From Streptomyces sp. WM4235 (lineage in GTDB: Bacteria; Actinomycetota; Actinomycetes; Streptomycetales; Streptomycetaceae): a stretch of 24,643 nucleotides of DNA. Location: NCBI RefSeq assembly GCF_001279725.1, contig NZ_LGDE01000454.1, positions 1-24,643 of the forward strand, read 5' to 3'. The position numbers were made by a program, and so were the translations under genes. The notes below the pieces were generated by a model. That model was not told the origin of the DNA and did no database searches. It worked only from the letters and a program-made list of their open reading frames with translations. Below, in pieces: positions 17,267 through 24,615 of this stretch (the first letter of the stretch is position 1; every line of letters starts with the position of its first letter).

Positions 17267-18064
17267 GTGCGGGTGGAGCCGGAGCCGGTGGTCAAGGACC
17301 TGCGGGAAGAGAGCCGCGGGTACCTGCGGACCGAGACGCTGCTCGTCCTCGCGCTGTCGCTGGGGGCGAGCGGGGTCTCGGCCCTGATCAGCTTCATCGG
17401 TTCGCTCACCAAGCCGGGTGGGCTCAAGGACCAGGCGGCCACGCTGAACGGGTCGTACGCGCCCGGGCGGCCCTGGCTGGACCTGTCCTGGCAACTGTTC
17501 GGGATCGCGAGCGCGCTCGTTCCCGTACTGCTCGTCGCGCACCTGCTGACCCGCGAAGGCGCGCCGGGGCTGCGGACACTGGGCTTCGACCGGACCAGGC
17601 CGCTGTTCGACCTGAGTCGCGGCGCGCTGGTCGCCGCCGGCATCGGCAGCGCCGGGCTCGCCTTCTACCTGGCGGCCCGCGCCACCGGATTCAACCTGAC
17701 GGTGGTGCCGGAAGCGCTGCCGGACGTGTGGTGGAAGTTCCCCGTACTGATCCTCTCCGCGCTGCAGAACTCCGTGGTCGAGGAGGCCATCGTGCTGGCC
17801 TACCTGCTGCGCCGGCTCGACCAACTGGGCTGGTCCCCGACGGCGTCACTGCTGGCCAGCTCGGCACTGCGCGGCTCCTACCACCTCTACCAGGGCATCG
17901 GCGGCTTCATCGGCAACATGGTGATGGGCATGGTGTTCGTGCTGGCCTACCGCCGTTGGGGGCGGGTCGGACCGCTCGTCGTCGCGCACGCGCTGCTCGA
18001 CATCGTGGCCTTCGGCGGCTACGCCCTGCTCGCGGGCAAGGTGGGCTGGCTGCCGACCCCCTGA
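17267..18064 (+). CDS. CPBP family membrane protein (Abi/CAAX-protease-like)
   Basis: 265 residues from GTG 17267 with GGGAG just upstream. About six to eight hydrophobic segments (23-46, 72-95, 117-138, 157-172, 193-204, 212-229, 235-257). CPBP motifs: EE at 172-173 in VVEEAIVLAYLLRRL, where the usual arginine of EExxxR is leucine; H206 in LRGSYHLYQG; and HALLD (241-245). The family includes Rce1-like intramembrane proteases and bacteriocin-immunity proteins; substrates are mostly unknown. The EEAIVLAYLL version seems typical of a Streptomyces subgroup, so loss of the Arg need not mean inactivity. It follows the ligase-family gene with the same orientation and may be cotranscribed. Confidence 0.85.
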   Translation: MRVEPEPVVKDLREESRGYLRTETLLVLALSLGASGVSALISFIGSLTKPGGLKDQAATLNGSYAPGRPWLDLSWQLFGIASALVPVLLVAHLLTREGAPGLRTLGFDRTRPLFDLSRGALVAAGIGSAGLAFYLAARATGFNLTVVPEALPDVWWKFPVLILSALQNSVVEEAIVLAYLLRRLDQLGWSPTASLLASSALRGSYHLYQGIGGFIGNMVMGMVFVLAYRRWGRVGPLVVAHALLDIVAFGGYALLAGKVGWLPTP

Positions 18065-18082
18065 GGAGTCCTCGGGCGGTCC

Positions 18083-18901
18083 TCAGGGGCGGGTGAGGAG
18101 CTCCCCGTCCAGGACCGTGACGGCGTGACCGGTCAGCAGGGTGCGCTCACCGGCGAGGGTGACGCGGACCAGACCCGTACGGGATCCGCCCTGGAGGCCC
18201 GTCAGCGTGGTGCGGCCCAGGCGACGCGCCCAGAACGGGGCGAGCGCGGTGTGGGCGCTGCCCGTGACGGGGTCCTCGTCGATGCCGAACGCCGGGAAGA
18301 AGCCGCGTGAGACGAAGTCGTGGCCGCGTGAGGGGTCCTCGGCGGCCGCGGTGACGATCACCCCGCGGCGGGCGTAGCCGCGCAGGGCGGCGATGTCGGG
18401 GGTGAGCTCCCGCACCGTCCGCTCGTCCGCGAGCTCCACCACCAGGTCGCCGACGTGGGCGGAGGTGTCGTGCACCGAGACGATCGCGGCGCCCAGCGCG
18501 CGCTCCACCTCGGGCACCGGCTCGACCTCCGTCAGCGAGGAGGTCGGGAAGTCCATGGTGATCGTGCCGTCCTCGGCGGTCCGCGCCGTGAGGATCCCGC
18601 AGCGGGCGGCGAAGCGGATCAGACCGCTCGCCCGGCCGGTCGTCGCGAGGACGTGGGCGGTCGCGAGGGTGGCGTGGCCGCACATGTCCACCTCGGCGGC
18701 CGGGGTGAACCAGCGCAGCTCCCAGTCGGCCTCCCCGCCCGCCGGCAGCGGCCGGGCGAAGGCGGTCTCGGAGAGGTTGACCTCGGCGGCGACCTGCTGG
18801 AGCCAGGAGTCCGGAGGGGACGCGCCGTCCAGCAGCAGGACCCCGGCGGGGTTCCCGTGGAAGGGGCGGTCCGTGAAGGCGTCGACGATTCGGATGCGCA
18901 T
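18083..18901 (-). CDS. PhzF family isomerase/epimerase-like protein
   Basis: 272 residues. It has both halves of the diaminopimelate-epimerase-like fold: GNPAGVLLLD (16-25), VNLSETAFA (41-49) with the family's catalytic Glu45, DMCGHATLATAHVL (72-85) and DEDPVTGSAHTALAPFW (208-224). PhzF isomerises a dihydro-anthranilate in phenazine synthesis. Most stand-alone homologues such as this one have unknown substrates, and no phenazine genes are near. ATG 18901 has no good ribosome binding site, but a -10 box at leaderless distance. It is divergent from the PadR regulator, 185 bp apart, so PadR may control it (inference). It is convergent with the CPBP gene. Confidence 0.9.
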   Translation of the reverse strand: MRIRIVDAFTDRPFHGNPAGVLLLDGASPPDSWLQQVAAEVNLSETAFARPLPAGGEADWELRWFTPAAEVDMCGHATLATAHVLATTGRASGLIRFAARCGILTARTAEDGTITMDFPTSSLTEVEPVPEVERALGAAIVSVHDTSAHVGDLVVELADERTVRELTPDIAALRGYARRGVIVTAAAEDPSRGHDFVSRGFFPAFGIDEDPVTGSAHTALAPFWARRLGRTTLTGLQGGSRTGLVRVTLAGERTLLTGHAVTVLDGELLTRP

Positions 18902-18908
18902 GACCCCG

Positions 18909-18938
18909 ACCGTAGGGCGGGTCGGGGAACGCCGCCAA
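18909..18938 (-). promoter_or_regulatory. Probable leaderless promoter of the phzF-like gene
   Basis: On the minus strand, TTGGCG (18938-18933), 18 bp, then TACGGT (18914-18909), ending 7 nt before ATG 18901. Transcription would begin at or next to the start codon. Confidence 0.55.
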
Positions 18939-18979
18939 AGGCCAATCCGGGGTGCCTGGCTCTGCCGCCGAAGAGTTTC

Positions 18980-19018
18980 CGATATATCGTTGACGTATCG
19001 CGAGCGATCAGTGATAGT
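18980..19018 (+). promoter_or_regulatory. padR promoter with two dyads
   Basis: TTGACG (18990-18995) and GATAGT (19013-19018) are 17 bp apart. A perfect palindrome CGATATATCG (18980-18989) abuts the -35, and ATCGCGAGCGAT (18997-19008) fills the spacer. PadR proteins usually bind AT-containing dyads over their own promoter, so this is a good candidate for autoregulation. The leader before ATG 19087 is about 60 nt. Confidence 0.65.
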
Positions 19019-19086
19019 GGAGACATCGAAGCCGTCGGACATCGGGTCGGACGGCGAGAACACTCGATGACGAAAGGAGCGCGGTC

Positions 19087-19707
19087 ATGCGTTCACACGG
19101 ACAGCACGGACACGACCACGGCCACGAGCACGGACGGGGTCACGGCCACTGCGGGCCGGACCGTCGGGAGGAGTTCGGCGGGCGTCGCGCCGCCTTCGGC
19201 CCGTTCGGACCGCCCTTCGGCGGCGGACCCTTCGGAGGGCGCGGCGGACGCGGCGGACCGCGCGGTCGGGCCCGCCGAGGTGACGTACGCGCCTCCATCC
19301 TGGCGCTGCTCGCGGACCGGCCGATGCACGGCTACGAGATGATCCAGGAGATCGGGGAGCGCAGCGGAGGGGCCTGGAAGCCCAGCCCCGGCTCGGTCTA
19401 CCCGACCCTGCAACTGCTGGAGGACGAGGGCCTCATCACGAACGAGAGCGAGGGCGGCAAGAAGCTGTTCACGCTCACCGACGCCGGCCGCACCGAGGCC
19501 GAGTCGGGTCCGGACGCCCCGTGGGCGGACGCCGGGCGCGGCTTCGACTTCGAGGCGATGCACGAGGTCCGGACGGCCGGAGTCGGCCTGATGGAAGCCT
19601 TCGGGCAGGTCTTCAAGACCGGCACGCCCGAGCAGCGCGAGAAGGCCCTCGGGGTCATCAACGACGCACGCAAGAAGCTCTACCTGATCCTGGCCGACGA
19701 GCACTGA
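19087..19707 (+). CDS. PadR family transcriptional regulator with His-rich N-terminus
   Basis: 206 residues; AAAGGAG (19073-19079) before ATG 19087. Residues 1-22 contain eight histidines (4, 7, 9, 11, 13, 15, 19, 21) and Cys22, a likely metal-binding tail. Residues 30-62 are Gly/Phe/Arg-rich. The PadR winged helix follows (about 66-140: RASILALLADRPMHGYEMIQ, GSVYPTLQLLEDEGL, GKKLFTLTDAG). A C-terminal dimerisation helix region (about 155-203) completes it. PadR proteins repress their own and neighbouring genes and release DNA on binding small molecules. The divergent phzF-like gene is the obvious candidate target. Histidine tails of this type might sense or store Ni, Zn or Cu; this is speculative. 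Confidence 0.9.
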   Translation: MRSHGQHGHDHGHEHGRGHGHCGPDRREEFGGRRAAFGPFGPPFGGGPFGGRGGRGGPRGRARRGDVRASILALLADRPMHGYEMIQEIGERSGGAWKPSPGSVYPTLQLLEDEGLITNESEGGKKLFTLTDAGRTEAESGPDAPWADAGRGFDFEAMHEVRTAGVGLMEAFGQVFKTGTPEQREKALGVINDARKKLYLILADEH

Positions 19708-19797
19708 GCCGACGAGCGCTGGGCCGACGAGCGCTGAGTCGATGAGTACTGAGTCGACGAGCACTGAGCCGGCCGGCACTGGGTCGGCCGACACCAT
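19693..19797 (+). repeat. Six to seven copies of a 15-bp tandem repeat at the end of padR
   Basis: The unit GCCGACGAGCACTGA is the last four codons of padR plus its stop (Ala-Asp-Glu-His-stop). Copies begin at 19693, 19708, 19723, 19738, 19753 and 19768, with a decayed seventh at 19783. They diverge mainly by C/T and A/G changes, and two copies read TGG instead of TGA. The array ends at the terminator hairpin. Confidence 0.85.
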
Positions 19798-19843
19798 GCG
19801 AGGGCGCGCCCCGCGGGAATCCTCCCGCGGGGCGCGCCCTCGC
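19798..19843. terminator. Bidirectional hairpin terminator between padR and the SRPBCC gene
   Basis: A perfect 21-bp stem (19798-19818 with 19823-19843) has a 4-nt ATCC loop. It lies between two convergent genes, 28 bp from the end of the minus-strand SRPBCC gene. Confidence 0.88.
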
Positions 19844-19871
19844 GCGTACCGGCGTGCGGTGGCGGTGCGGG

Positions 19872-20300
19872 TCAGGCGACCAGGCCCGCGAGCTTGCGCA
19901 GTGACTCGTTGAGCGCGGCCGTGGCCGAGTCCTTGAGCTTGCCGGCCATCAGTGACACGGCGGCTCCGGTGAACTCGCCGTCGATCTTGACGGTGGTGGC
20001 CCCGCCGTCCGGGATCAGGGTGTACCGGGTGAGGACGGCCACGCCCATCGGGCCCTTGCCGGTGATGGCGAAGAGGCGTTCGTCCTCCAGCTCCGAGACG
20101 GTCCAGACGACCTCGGCCGGGAAGCCCATCATCTTCATGTTCTCCGCGAAGGTCGATCCGACCGCCAGGGCCTCCGGGCCGCCCTTCGGGAAGTTGGTGT
20201 GGGTCATGCTCCACCGGCCGTACGCGTCCCAGTCCGTCAGCTGCGCCCAGAGCTTCGCGGCGGGCGCCTCGATGCGTGATTCCGCGGTGACTTCGGCCAT
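19872..20300 (-). CDS. SRPBCC (START-like) family protein
   Basis: 142 residues from ATG 20300, with AAGGGG 7 nt upstream. The whole protein is one helix-grip domain: ESRIEAPAAKLWAQLTDWDA, GRWSMTHTNFPKGGPEALAV, GFPAEVVWTVSELEDERLFA and a long C-terminal helix (LKDSATAALNESLRKLAGL). Such proteins bind hydrophobic ligands or act as polyketide cyclases/lipid carriers; the ligand here is unknown. No signal peptide. It is divergent from an EamA exporter, 171 bp apart, across a shared control region containing a CTGAC-N5-GTCAG dyad. Confidence 0.87.
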   Translation of the reverse strand: MAEVTAESRIEAPAAKLWAQLTDWDAYGRWSMTHTNFPKGGPEALAVGSTFAENMKMMGFPAEVVWTVSELEDERLFAITGKGPMGVAVLTRYTLIPDGGATTVKIDGEFTGAAVSLMAGKLKDSATAALNESLRKLAGLVA

Positions 20301-20334
20301 GCGACCACCCCTTCTCGTCGGGTACGTGCGGCGG

Positions 20335-20363
20335 AAGGTAGCCCCGGCGGGCGGAACATTCAA
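20335..20363 (-). promoter_or_regulatory. Promoter of the SRPBCC gene
   Basis: Minus-strand TTGAAT (20363-20358), 17 bp, then TACCTT (20340-20335). Close to the vegetative consensus, giving a leader of about 28 nt. Confidence 0.65.
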
Positions 20364-20365
20364 TA

Positions 20366-20380
20366 CTGACGACCTGTCAG
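20366..20380. promoter_or_regulatory. CTGAC-N5-GTCAG operator-like dyad
   Basis: CTGACGACCTGTCAG lies 2 bp upstream of the -35 of the SRPBCC promoter. Its form (GAC-N5-GTC) resembles TetR-family operators. It could also influence the divergent exporter gene. No TetR gene is in the window. Confidence 0.45.
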
Positions 20381-20471
20381 ATCCGATGCGTCGGGCCGGG
20401 TCGGGTGTCGAGTGCGTCTCAACAGGTGTCATGACGATGACGGTCCTGACGCCTCCTGCCATCATGTGGCC

Positions 20472-21428
20472 ATGCAAGCGTCAGGGAAGAACGCCGGACT
20501 GGGCCTCGCCCTCGTCTCGGCGTGTGCGTTCGGTGGTTCCGGCGTCGCGGCGAAGCCGCTGATCGAGGCGGGTCTGGACCCGTTGCACGTGGTGTGGTTG
20601 CGGGTGGCGGGTGCGGCGCTCGTGCTGTCCCCCCTGGCCTGGCGCCATCGCGACCTGGTGCGCCGCAAACCGTTCCTGCTGGCCGGCTTCGGACTGATCG
20701 CCGTCGCCGGTGTGCAGGCCTTCTACTTCGCCTCCCTGTCCCGGATCCCCGTCGGCGTGGCACTCCTGCTGGAGTACCTGGGGCCCGCCCTGCTGCTGGG
20801 CTGGATCCGCTTCGTGCAGCGCAAGCCGGTGACCCGGGCGGCCGCCGCCGGGGCGGCGGTGGCCGTCGTCGGGCTGGCGTGCGTCGTGGAGATCTGGGCC
20901 GGGCTGAGCCTGGACCCGCTCGGGGTGCTGCTGGGTCTCGCCGCCGCCTGCTGCCAGGCGTTCTACTTCGTGTTCGCCGACCAGGGGACCGACGGGGACG
21001 ACGTCCCCGACCCGCTGGGCGTGATCGCGTTCGGCATGATCGTCGGCGCTCTGGTCATGACCGTGATCGCCCGGCCCTGGCGGATGGACTGGGCGGTGCT
21101 GGGCTCCGACGCGGCGCTCGGCGACACGATGGTGCCGGCGGTGGTGCTGCTCGGCTGGGTCGTGCTGATCGCGACCGTGTTCGCGTACCTGACCGGGGTC
21201 GTCTCGGTGCGCCGGCTGTCGCCGCAGGTGGCGGGCGTGGTGGCCTGCCTGGAAGCGGTCATCGCGACCGTGCTGGCCTGGGTGTTGCTGGGCGAGCACC
21301 TCTCCTCCTGGCAGATCGCGGGCGGGGCGCTGGTTCTGGGCGGGGCCTTCATCGCGCAGTCCGCGCGACCCACCCCGCCGGGGGCGGCCGACCCGGCCGT
21401 GTTGGACCGCGAGACGGCCAAGGCTTAG
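20472..21428 (+). CDS. EamA/DMT family transporter (first copy)
   Basis: 318 residues with ten predicted transmembrane helices and the two EamA repeats (about 6-135 and 150-295): GLALVSACAFGGSGVAAKPL, GVQAFYFASLSRIPVGVALL and EYLGPALLLGWI in the first; SVRRLSPQVAGVVACLEAVI and AWVLLGEHLSSWQIAGGALV in the second. It resembles RhtA-type exporters of amino acids and metabolites; the substrate is unknown. ATG 20472 has no clear ribosome binding site; GTG 20466 is an alternative, and CATCAT (20460-20465) could be a -10 for leaderless transcription. It is followed 163 bp later by a second EamA gene. Confidence 0.88.
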   Translation: MQASGKNAGLGLALVSACAFGGSGVAAKPLIEAGLDPLHVVWLRVAGAALVLSPLAWRHRDLVRRKPFLLAGFGLIAVAGVQAFYFASLSRIPVGVALLLEYLGPALLLGWIRFVQRKPVTRAAAAGAAVAVVGLACVVEIWAGLSLDPLGVLLGLAAACCQAFYFVFADQGTDGDDVPDPLGVIAFGMIVGALVMTVIARPWRMDWAVLGSDAALGDTMVPAVVLLGWVVLIATVFAYLTGVVSVRRLSPQVAGVVACLEAVIATVLAWVLLGEHLSSWQIAGGALVLGGAFIAQSARPTPPGAADPAVLDRETAKA

Positions 21429-21438
21429 GGTTCCGAGC

Positions 21439-21474
21439 ATGCCTTCGACCGTGCTTCCGCCTCCCGCCGCCTAG
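21439..21474 (+). CDS. Possible 11-residue upstream peptide (MPSTVLPPPAA)
   Basis: An ATG at 21439 opens a short frame ending in TAG at 21472-21474, with AGGG (21427-21430) upstream. It encodes three consecutive prolines just before its end, a known ribosome-stalling context. GCCGCC (21466-21471) can pair with GGCGGC (21479-21484) right over the stop. It may be a leader peptide for the second exporter; the evidence is thin and chance is likely. Confidence 0.25.
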   Translation: MPSTVLPPPAA

Positions 21475-21591
21475 CGCGGGCGGCCTTCGAGCGAACGAGT
21501 ACCCCGCCCCGGGGAGATCCCGGGCGGATTCGCGCTGCCCGCGAAGCGATGACCCCTTTCCCTCATCCTTCACGCACGCGCGGAGTCACAC

Positions 21592-22548
21592 GTGTCGAAC
21601 CAATCGCCCGCAGCCGGGCGCAGTCTTCTCTCCCTCGTCGTCGCCGGAGCCGCCTGGGGAACCGCCGGGGCGGCCGCCTCGCTGCTGTTCCTCGCCAGTG
21701 ACCTCGGACCGCTCGCCCTGTCGTTCTGGCGGTGCGCGGGCGGGTTGGCGGTCCTGCTCGCCGTTCTCGCGGTCCGTCGCCCCGCTGCCGCCCTGCCGCG
21801 GCCCTCGGCCGGCTCGCTGATCGCCACCGGACTGATGTTCACCCTGTTCCAGGCCGCGTACTTCGCCGCGGTGCGGGAGACCGGTCTGGCCGTCGGGACC
21901 GTGGTCACCCTGGGGGCGGGGCCCGTCCTGATCAGCGTCGGTGCCCGGTACTGGATGGGCGAACGGCTCGGACGCGGCGGGATCGTCGCCGTCGGCGGGG
22001 CGCTGGCCGGGCTGGCGGTGCTGGTACTGGGCAGCGGTGGCGGCGAAGTGCGGCCGATCGGCGTCGGCTGGGCGCTGTTGTCGGCCGCCGGCTACGCCGC
22101 CATGACCCTGCGGGCCCGCCGGCTCGGGCAGCGCGGGGCCGGCGGGGACCCGCTGGTCACCACCGCCTGGTCGGTGGCGGTGGGCACGGTGTGCCTGCTG
22201 CCGCTCGCCGCGGTGGAGGGCCTGCTTCCGCACACGGCCGAACTCGGGCGGGTGCTCTGGCTGCTCGTGTACGTGGCCACCGTGCCGACGGCCCTGGCGT
22301 ACGCGCTCTACTTCCACGGGGCCGCCGCGGTACGGGCCGCCACGGTGTCGGTGATCATGCTGATCGAGCCGGTGAGCGCGGCGGTGATCGCCGTCCTGCT
22401 GCTCGGAGAACGGCTGACCGGGGCCGTGATCCTGGGCACCGTACTGCTGCTGACGGCCGTCGGGGCGCTGATCGTCGCCGAGGCGCGCAGGCCTGCGGGC
22501 GGGCCGGTGGTCAGGCCCGCCCCGGTGCCTCAGAGCGTGGCGAGGTAG
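21592..22548 (+). CDS. EamA/DMT family transporter (second copy)
   Basis: 318 residues from GTG 21592 with GGAG (21582-21585) 6 nt upstream. Ten membrane helices in two EamA repeats: [37 protein letters not shown] and [20 protein letters not shown], then [20 protein letters not shown] and [19 protein letters not shown]. It exports small metabolites across the membrane, substrate unknown. It is only distantly like the first copy (the N-terminal motifs differ), so it is not a recent duplicate. Its last 19 bp overlap the convergent pyridoxamine-oxidase-like gene. Confidence 0.9.
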   Translation: MSNQSPAAGRSLLSLVVAGAAWGTAGAAASLLFLASDLGPLALSFWRCAGGLAVLLAVLAVRRPAAALPRPSAGSLIATGLMFTLFQAAYFAAVRETGLAVGTVVTLGAGPVLISVGARYWMGERLGRGGIVAVGGALAGLAVLVLGSGGGEVRPIGVGWALLSAAGYAAMTLRARRLGQRGAGGDPLVTTAWSVAVGTVCLLPLAAVEGLLPHTAELGRVLWLLVYVATVPTALAYALYFHGAAAVRAATVSVIMLIEPVSAAVIAVLLLGERLTGAVILGTVLLLTAVGALIVAEARRPAGGPVVRPAPVPQSVAR

Positions 22549-23246
22549 TCCGGGACGGCGACGCCGGGGGACAGGTCGGCGGCCGGGACCGGCGTCCCGT
22601 ACGCCGGGGCGACCGGGACCACGCCCGACCAGAAGGGCAGGCCCAGGTCCTCGGCGTCGTCGCTCGGCCCGCCCGTGCGCAGCTTGGCGGACACCTCGGT
22701 CAGGTCCAGCCGGATCACGGCGGTGGCCGCGAGCTCCTTGGCCGTGGGGGGCCGGCAGTCGGCGGACCGGCCGGGCACGACCTGGTCGACGAGGGCGTCG
22801 AGCGCCGTCCGGCACTCCTGCTCGTCGGTGACCTGGTAGGCGGTGCCGTGGATGACCACCGAGCGGTAGTTCAGGGAGTGGTGGAAGGCCGACCGGGCCA
22901 GCACCAGACCGTCGACGTGCGTCACGGTCACGCAGACCGGCAGACCCGGATCGGCCTTGCCCGCCGCGAGCAGGGGACGGGACCCGGTCGAGCCGTGGAG
23001 GTAGAGGGCGTCGCCGATCCGGCCGAACAGCGTCGGCAGGACCACCGGCGCGCCGCCGCGCACGAAGCCGAGGTGGCAGACGTAGGCCTGGTCGAGTATC
23101 GCGTGCACGGTCTCGTGGTCGTAGCGCGCCCGGTCCCGGGAACGGGTCGGGACGGTGCGGTCGGTGGGCTCGTACGCGGAGGTCGTCCGCGCGGTCGGCC
23201 GCGCGGCGGTCGGCGTGGTCGGCTCGGTGGCGGGCGTGGCGGTCAT
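22530..23246 (-). CDS. Pyridoxamine 5'-phosphate oxidase-like flavoprotein (Pyridox_ox_2/Nim type)
   Basis: 238 residues. A Thr/Ala/Pro-rich N-terminus (1-35) precedes an FMN-binding split barrel (about 38-190): [60 protein letters not shown] and [15 protein letters not shown]. This family (PF12900-like) is distinct from true PdxH and probably reduces or binds small substrates with FMN. The start at 23246 has GGAG 8 nt upstream. It is divergent from a MocR regulator with only 37 bp between the two starts; such pairs usually mean the regulator controls the partner. Confidence 0.88.
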   Translation of the reverse strand: MTATPATEPTTPTAARPTARTTSAYEPTDRTVPTRSRDRARYDHETVHAILDQAYVCHLGFVRGGAPVVLPTLFGRIGDALYLHGSTGSRPLLAAGKADPGLPVCVTVTHVDGLVLARSAFHHSLNYRSVVIHGTAYQVTDEQECRTALDALVDQVVPGRSADCRPPTAKELAATAVIRLDLTEVSAKLRTGGPSDDAEDLGLPFWSGVVPVAPAYGTPVPAADLSPGVAVPDYLATL

Positions 23247-23260
23247 GGTGCGAACTCCGT

Positions 23261-23276
23261 TGCACTAGTGCATAAT
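23261..23276. promoter_or_regulatory. 12-bp perfect palindrome and -10 box between PNPOx-like and MocR genes
   Basis: TGCACTAGTGCA (23261-23272) is perfectly self-complementary. It overlaps CATAAT (23271-23276), a good -10 placed 7 nt before GTG 23284. A further half-site GTGCTAG occurs at 23284-23290. This arrangement suggests MocR binds here and controls both divergent genes. Confidence 0.65.
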
Positions 23277-23283
23277 GTCGTTT

Positions 23284-24615
23284 GTGCTAGGAGACTATCG
23301 GATCGTAGGGCGTCGCGCATCGGACATCGCGGCCAGCGTCGAAACGGGCATCGGATCGGGCGCGCTCCCCCCGGGAACGCTGCTGCCGCCGATGCGGGAA
23401 CTCGCCGGAGTCCTCGGGGTGAACCCGAACACCGTGGCCGCCGCCTACCGGACCCTGCGCGAACGCGGGGTCATCGAGACGGACGGCCGGCGCGGCAGCC
23501 GCATCAGGTCGCGGCCGGCGAGCGCGCCCCGCGACGCGCTGCGGATGGACATCCCGCCCGGCGTGCGCGACGTCGCCTCGGGCAACCCGGACGTCTCGCT
23601 GCTGCCCTCGCTGGAGGGAGCCCTGGCCGCCGCCGCCCGACGGTACGCGCGGACACCCACCCTGTACGGGACCGACCCGGTCGCCCCGGAGTTGGCGGCC
23701 CTCGCCCGCGCCGGCCTCGACGCCGACGGGGTGCCGGCCGGGCCCGTCGGGCTCACCTCGGGGGCCCTCGACGGCATCGAACGCGTACTGGCCGCCCACC
23801 TGCGCCCCGGCGACGCCGTGGCCGTGGAGGACCCGGGCTGGGGGAGCGTGCTGGACCTGGCGCCCGCGCTGGGGCTGCGGGTGCTGCCGGTCGCCGTGGA
23901 CGACGAGGGGCCGCGGCCGGAGGCGGTGGCGCGGGCCCTGGCGGACGGGGCGCGAGCGCTGGTGGTCACGGCCAGGGCGCAGAACCCGACGGGCGCGGCG
24001 GTGAGCGCGCACCGGGCCGGGGAACTGCGGGAGTTGCTGGCACTCCACCCGGAGGTGCTGGTCCTCGACGACGACCACGGACACGGGATCGTGGACCTGC
24101 CGTTGCAATGCCTGGGCGGGGTCACCCGACACTGGGCGCTGGTCCGGTCCACCGCCAAGGCCTACGGGCCGGACCTGCGACTCGCGGTGCTGACGGGAGA
24201 CACGGTCACGATGGACCGGGTGCGCGGAAGGCAGCGACTGGGGCCGGGTTGGGTGAGCCGGCTGCTCCAGTACGCGGTGGTCGAACTGTGGACCACGGGT
24301 GCGGTGGACGCGGTCGCCGTGGCGCGGTCGTACGGGGAACGGCGGGACGGGCTCGTCGCGGCCCTGGAGCGGCGCGGGGTGCGGGCGTACGGGCGCAGCG
24401 GGATGAACGTGTGGGTACCGGTCGCCGACGAGACGGGCACGGTGGCGCGGTTGCTGGGGGCGGGCTGGGCGGTGGCGCCGGGGGCGCGGTTCCGGGTGGA
24501 GAGCGGACCCGGGGTACGGATCACCGTGTCCGGTCTCGGGGTGGAGGAGGTGGCGGGGCTCGCGGACGCGGTGGCCCTCGCGGTGCGGCCGGCGGTGGGA
24601 GGACGGTTCGACTGA
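23284..24615 (+). CDS. MocR-type transcriptional regulator (GntR winged helix fused to PLP-binding aminotransferase domain)
   Basis: 443 residues from GTG 23284; ATG 23275 would add three. The GntR winged helix covers about 10-75 (DIAASVETGIGSGALPPGTL, PPMRELAGVLGVNPNTVAAA, GVIETDGRRGSRI). The fold-type-I aminotransferase domain (about 95-430) has QNPTG, LDDDHGHGIV and RSTAKAYGPDLRLA, with Lys292 as the probable PLP-binding residue, so it should bind PLP. I chose GTG 23284 because CATAAT sits at leaderless distance and related proteins begin at this point (from memory). MocR proteins respond to PLP or amino compounds; PdxR controls vitamin B6 synthesis. The divergent PNPOx-like gene is the likely target. 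Confidence 0.88.
   Translation: MLGDYRIVGRRASDIAASVETGIGSGALPPGTLLPPMRELAGVLGVNPNTVAAAYRTLRERGVIETDGRRGSRIRSRPASAPRDALRMDIPPGVRDVASGNPDVSLLPSLEGALAAAARRYARTPTLYGTDPVAPELAALARAGLDADGVPAGPVGLTSGALDGIERVLAAHLRPGDAVAVEDPGWGSVLDLAPALGLRVLPVAVDDEGPRPEAVARALADGARALVVTARAQNPTGAAVSAHRAGELRELLALHPEVLVLDDDHGHGIVDLPLQCLGGVTRHWALVRSTAKAYGPDLRLAVLTGDTVTMDRVRGRQRLGPGWVSRLLQYAVVELWTTGAVDAVAVARSYGERRDGLVAALERRGVRAYGRSGMNVWVPVADETGTVARLLGAGWAVAPGARFRVESGPGVRITVSGLGVEEVAGLADAVALAVRPAVGGRFD

Noticed and set aside
15551..18096. Very long open frames overlapping the ligase-family and CPBP genes in other frames (757 and 798 codons)
   Set aside because: Arg/Gly/Ala-rich translations without motifs; the frames with recognisable proteins were preferred.
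21586..23265. 559-codon minus-strand frame overlapping the second EamA gene and the PNPOx-like gene
   Set aside because: It shadows two genes with clear family motifs and has no supported start.
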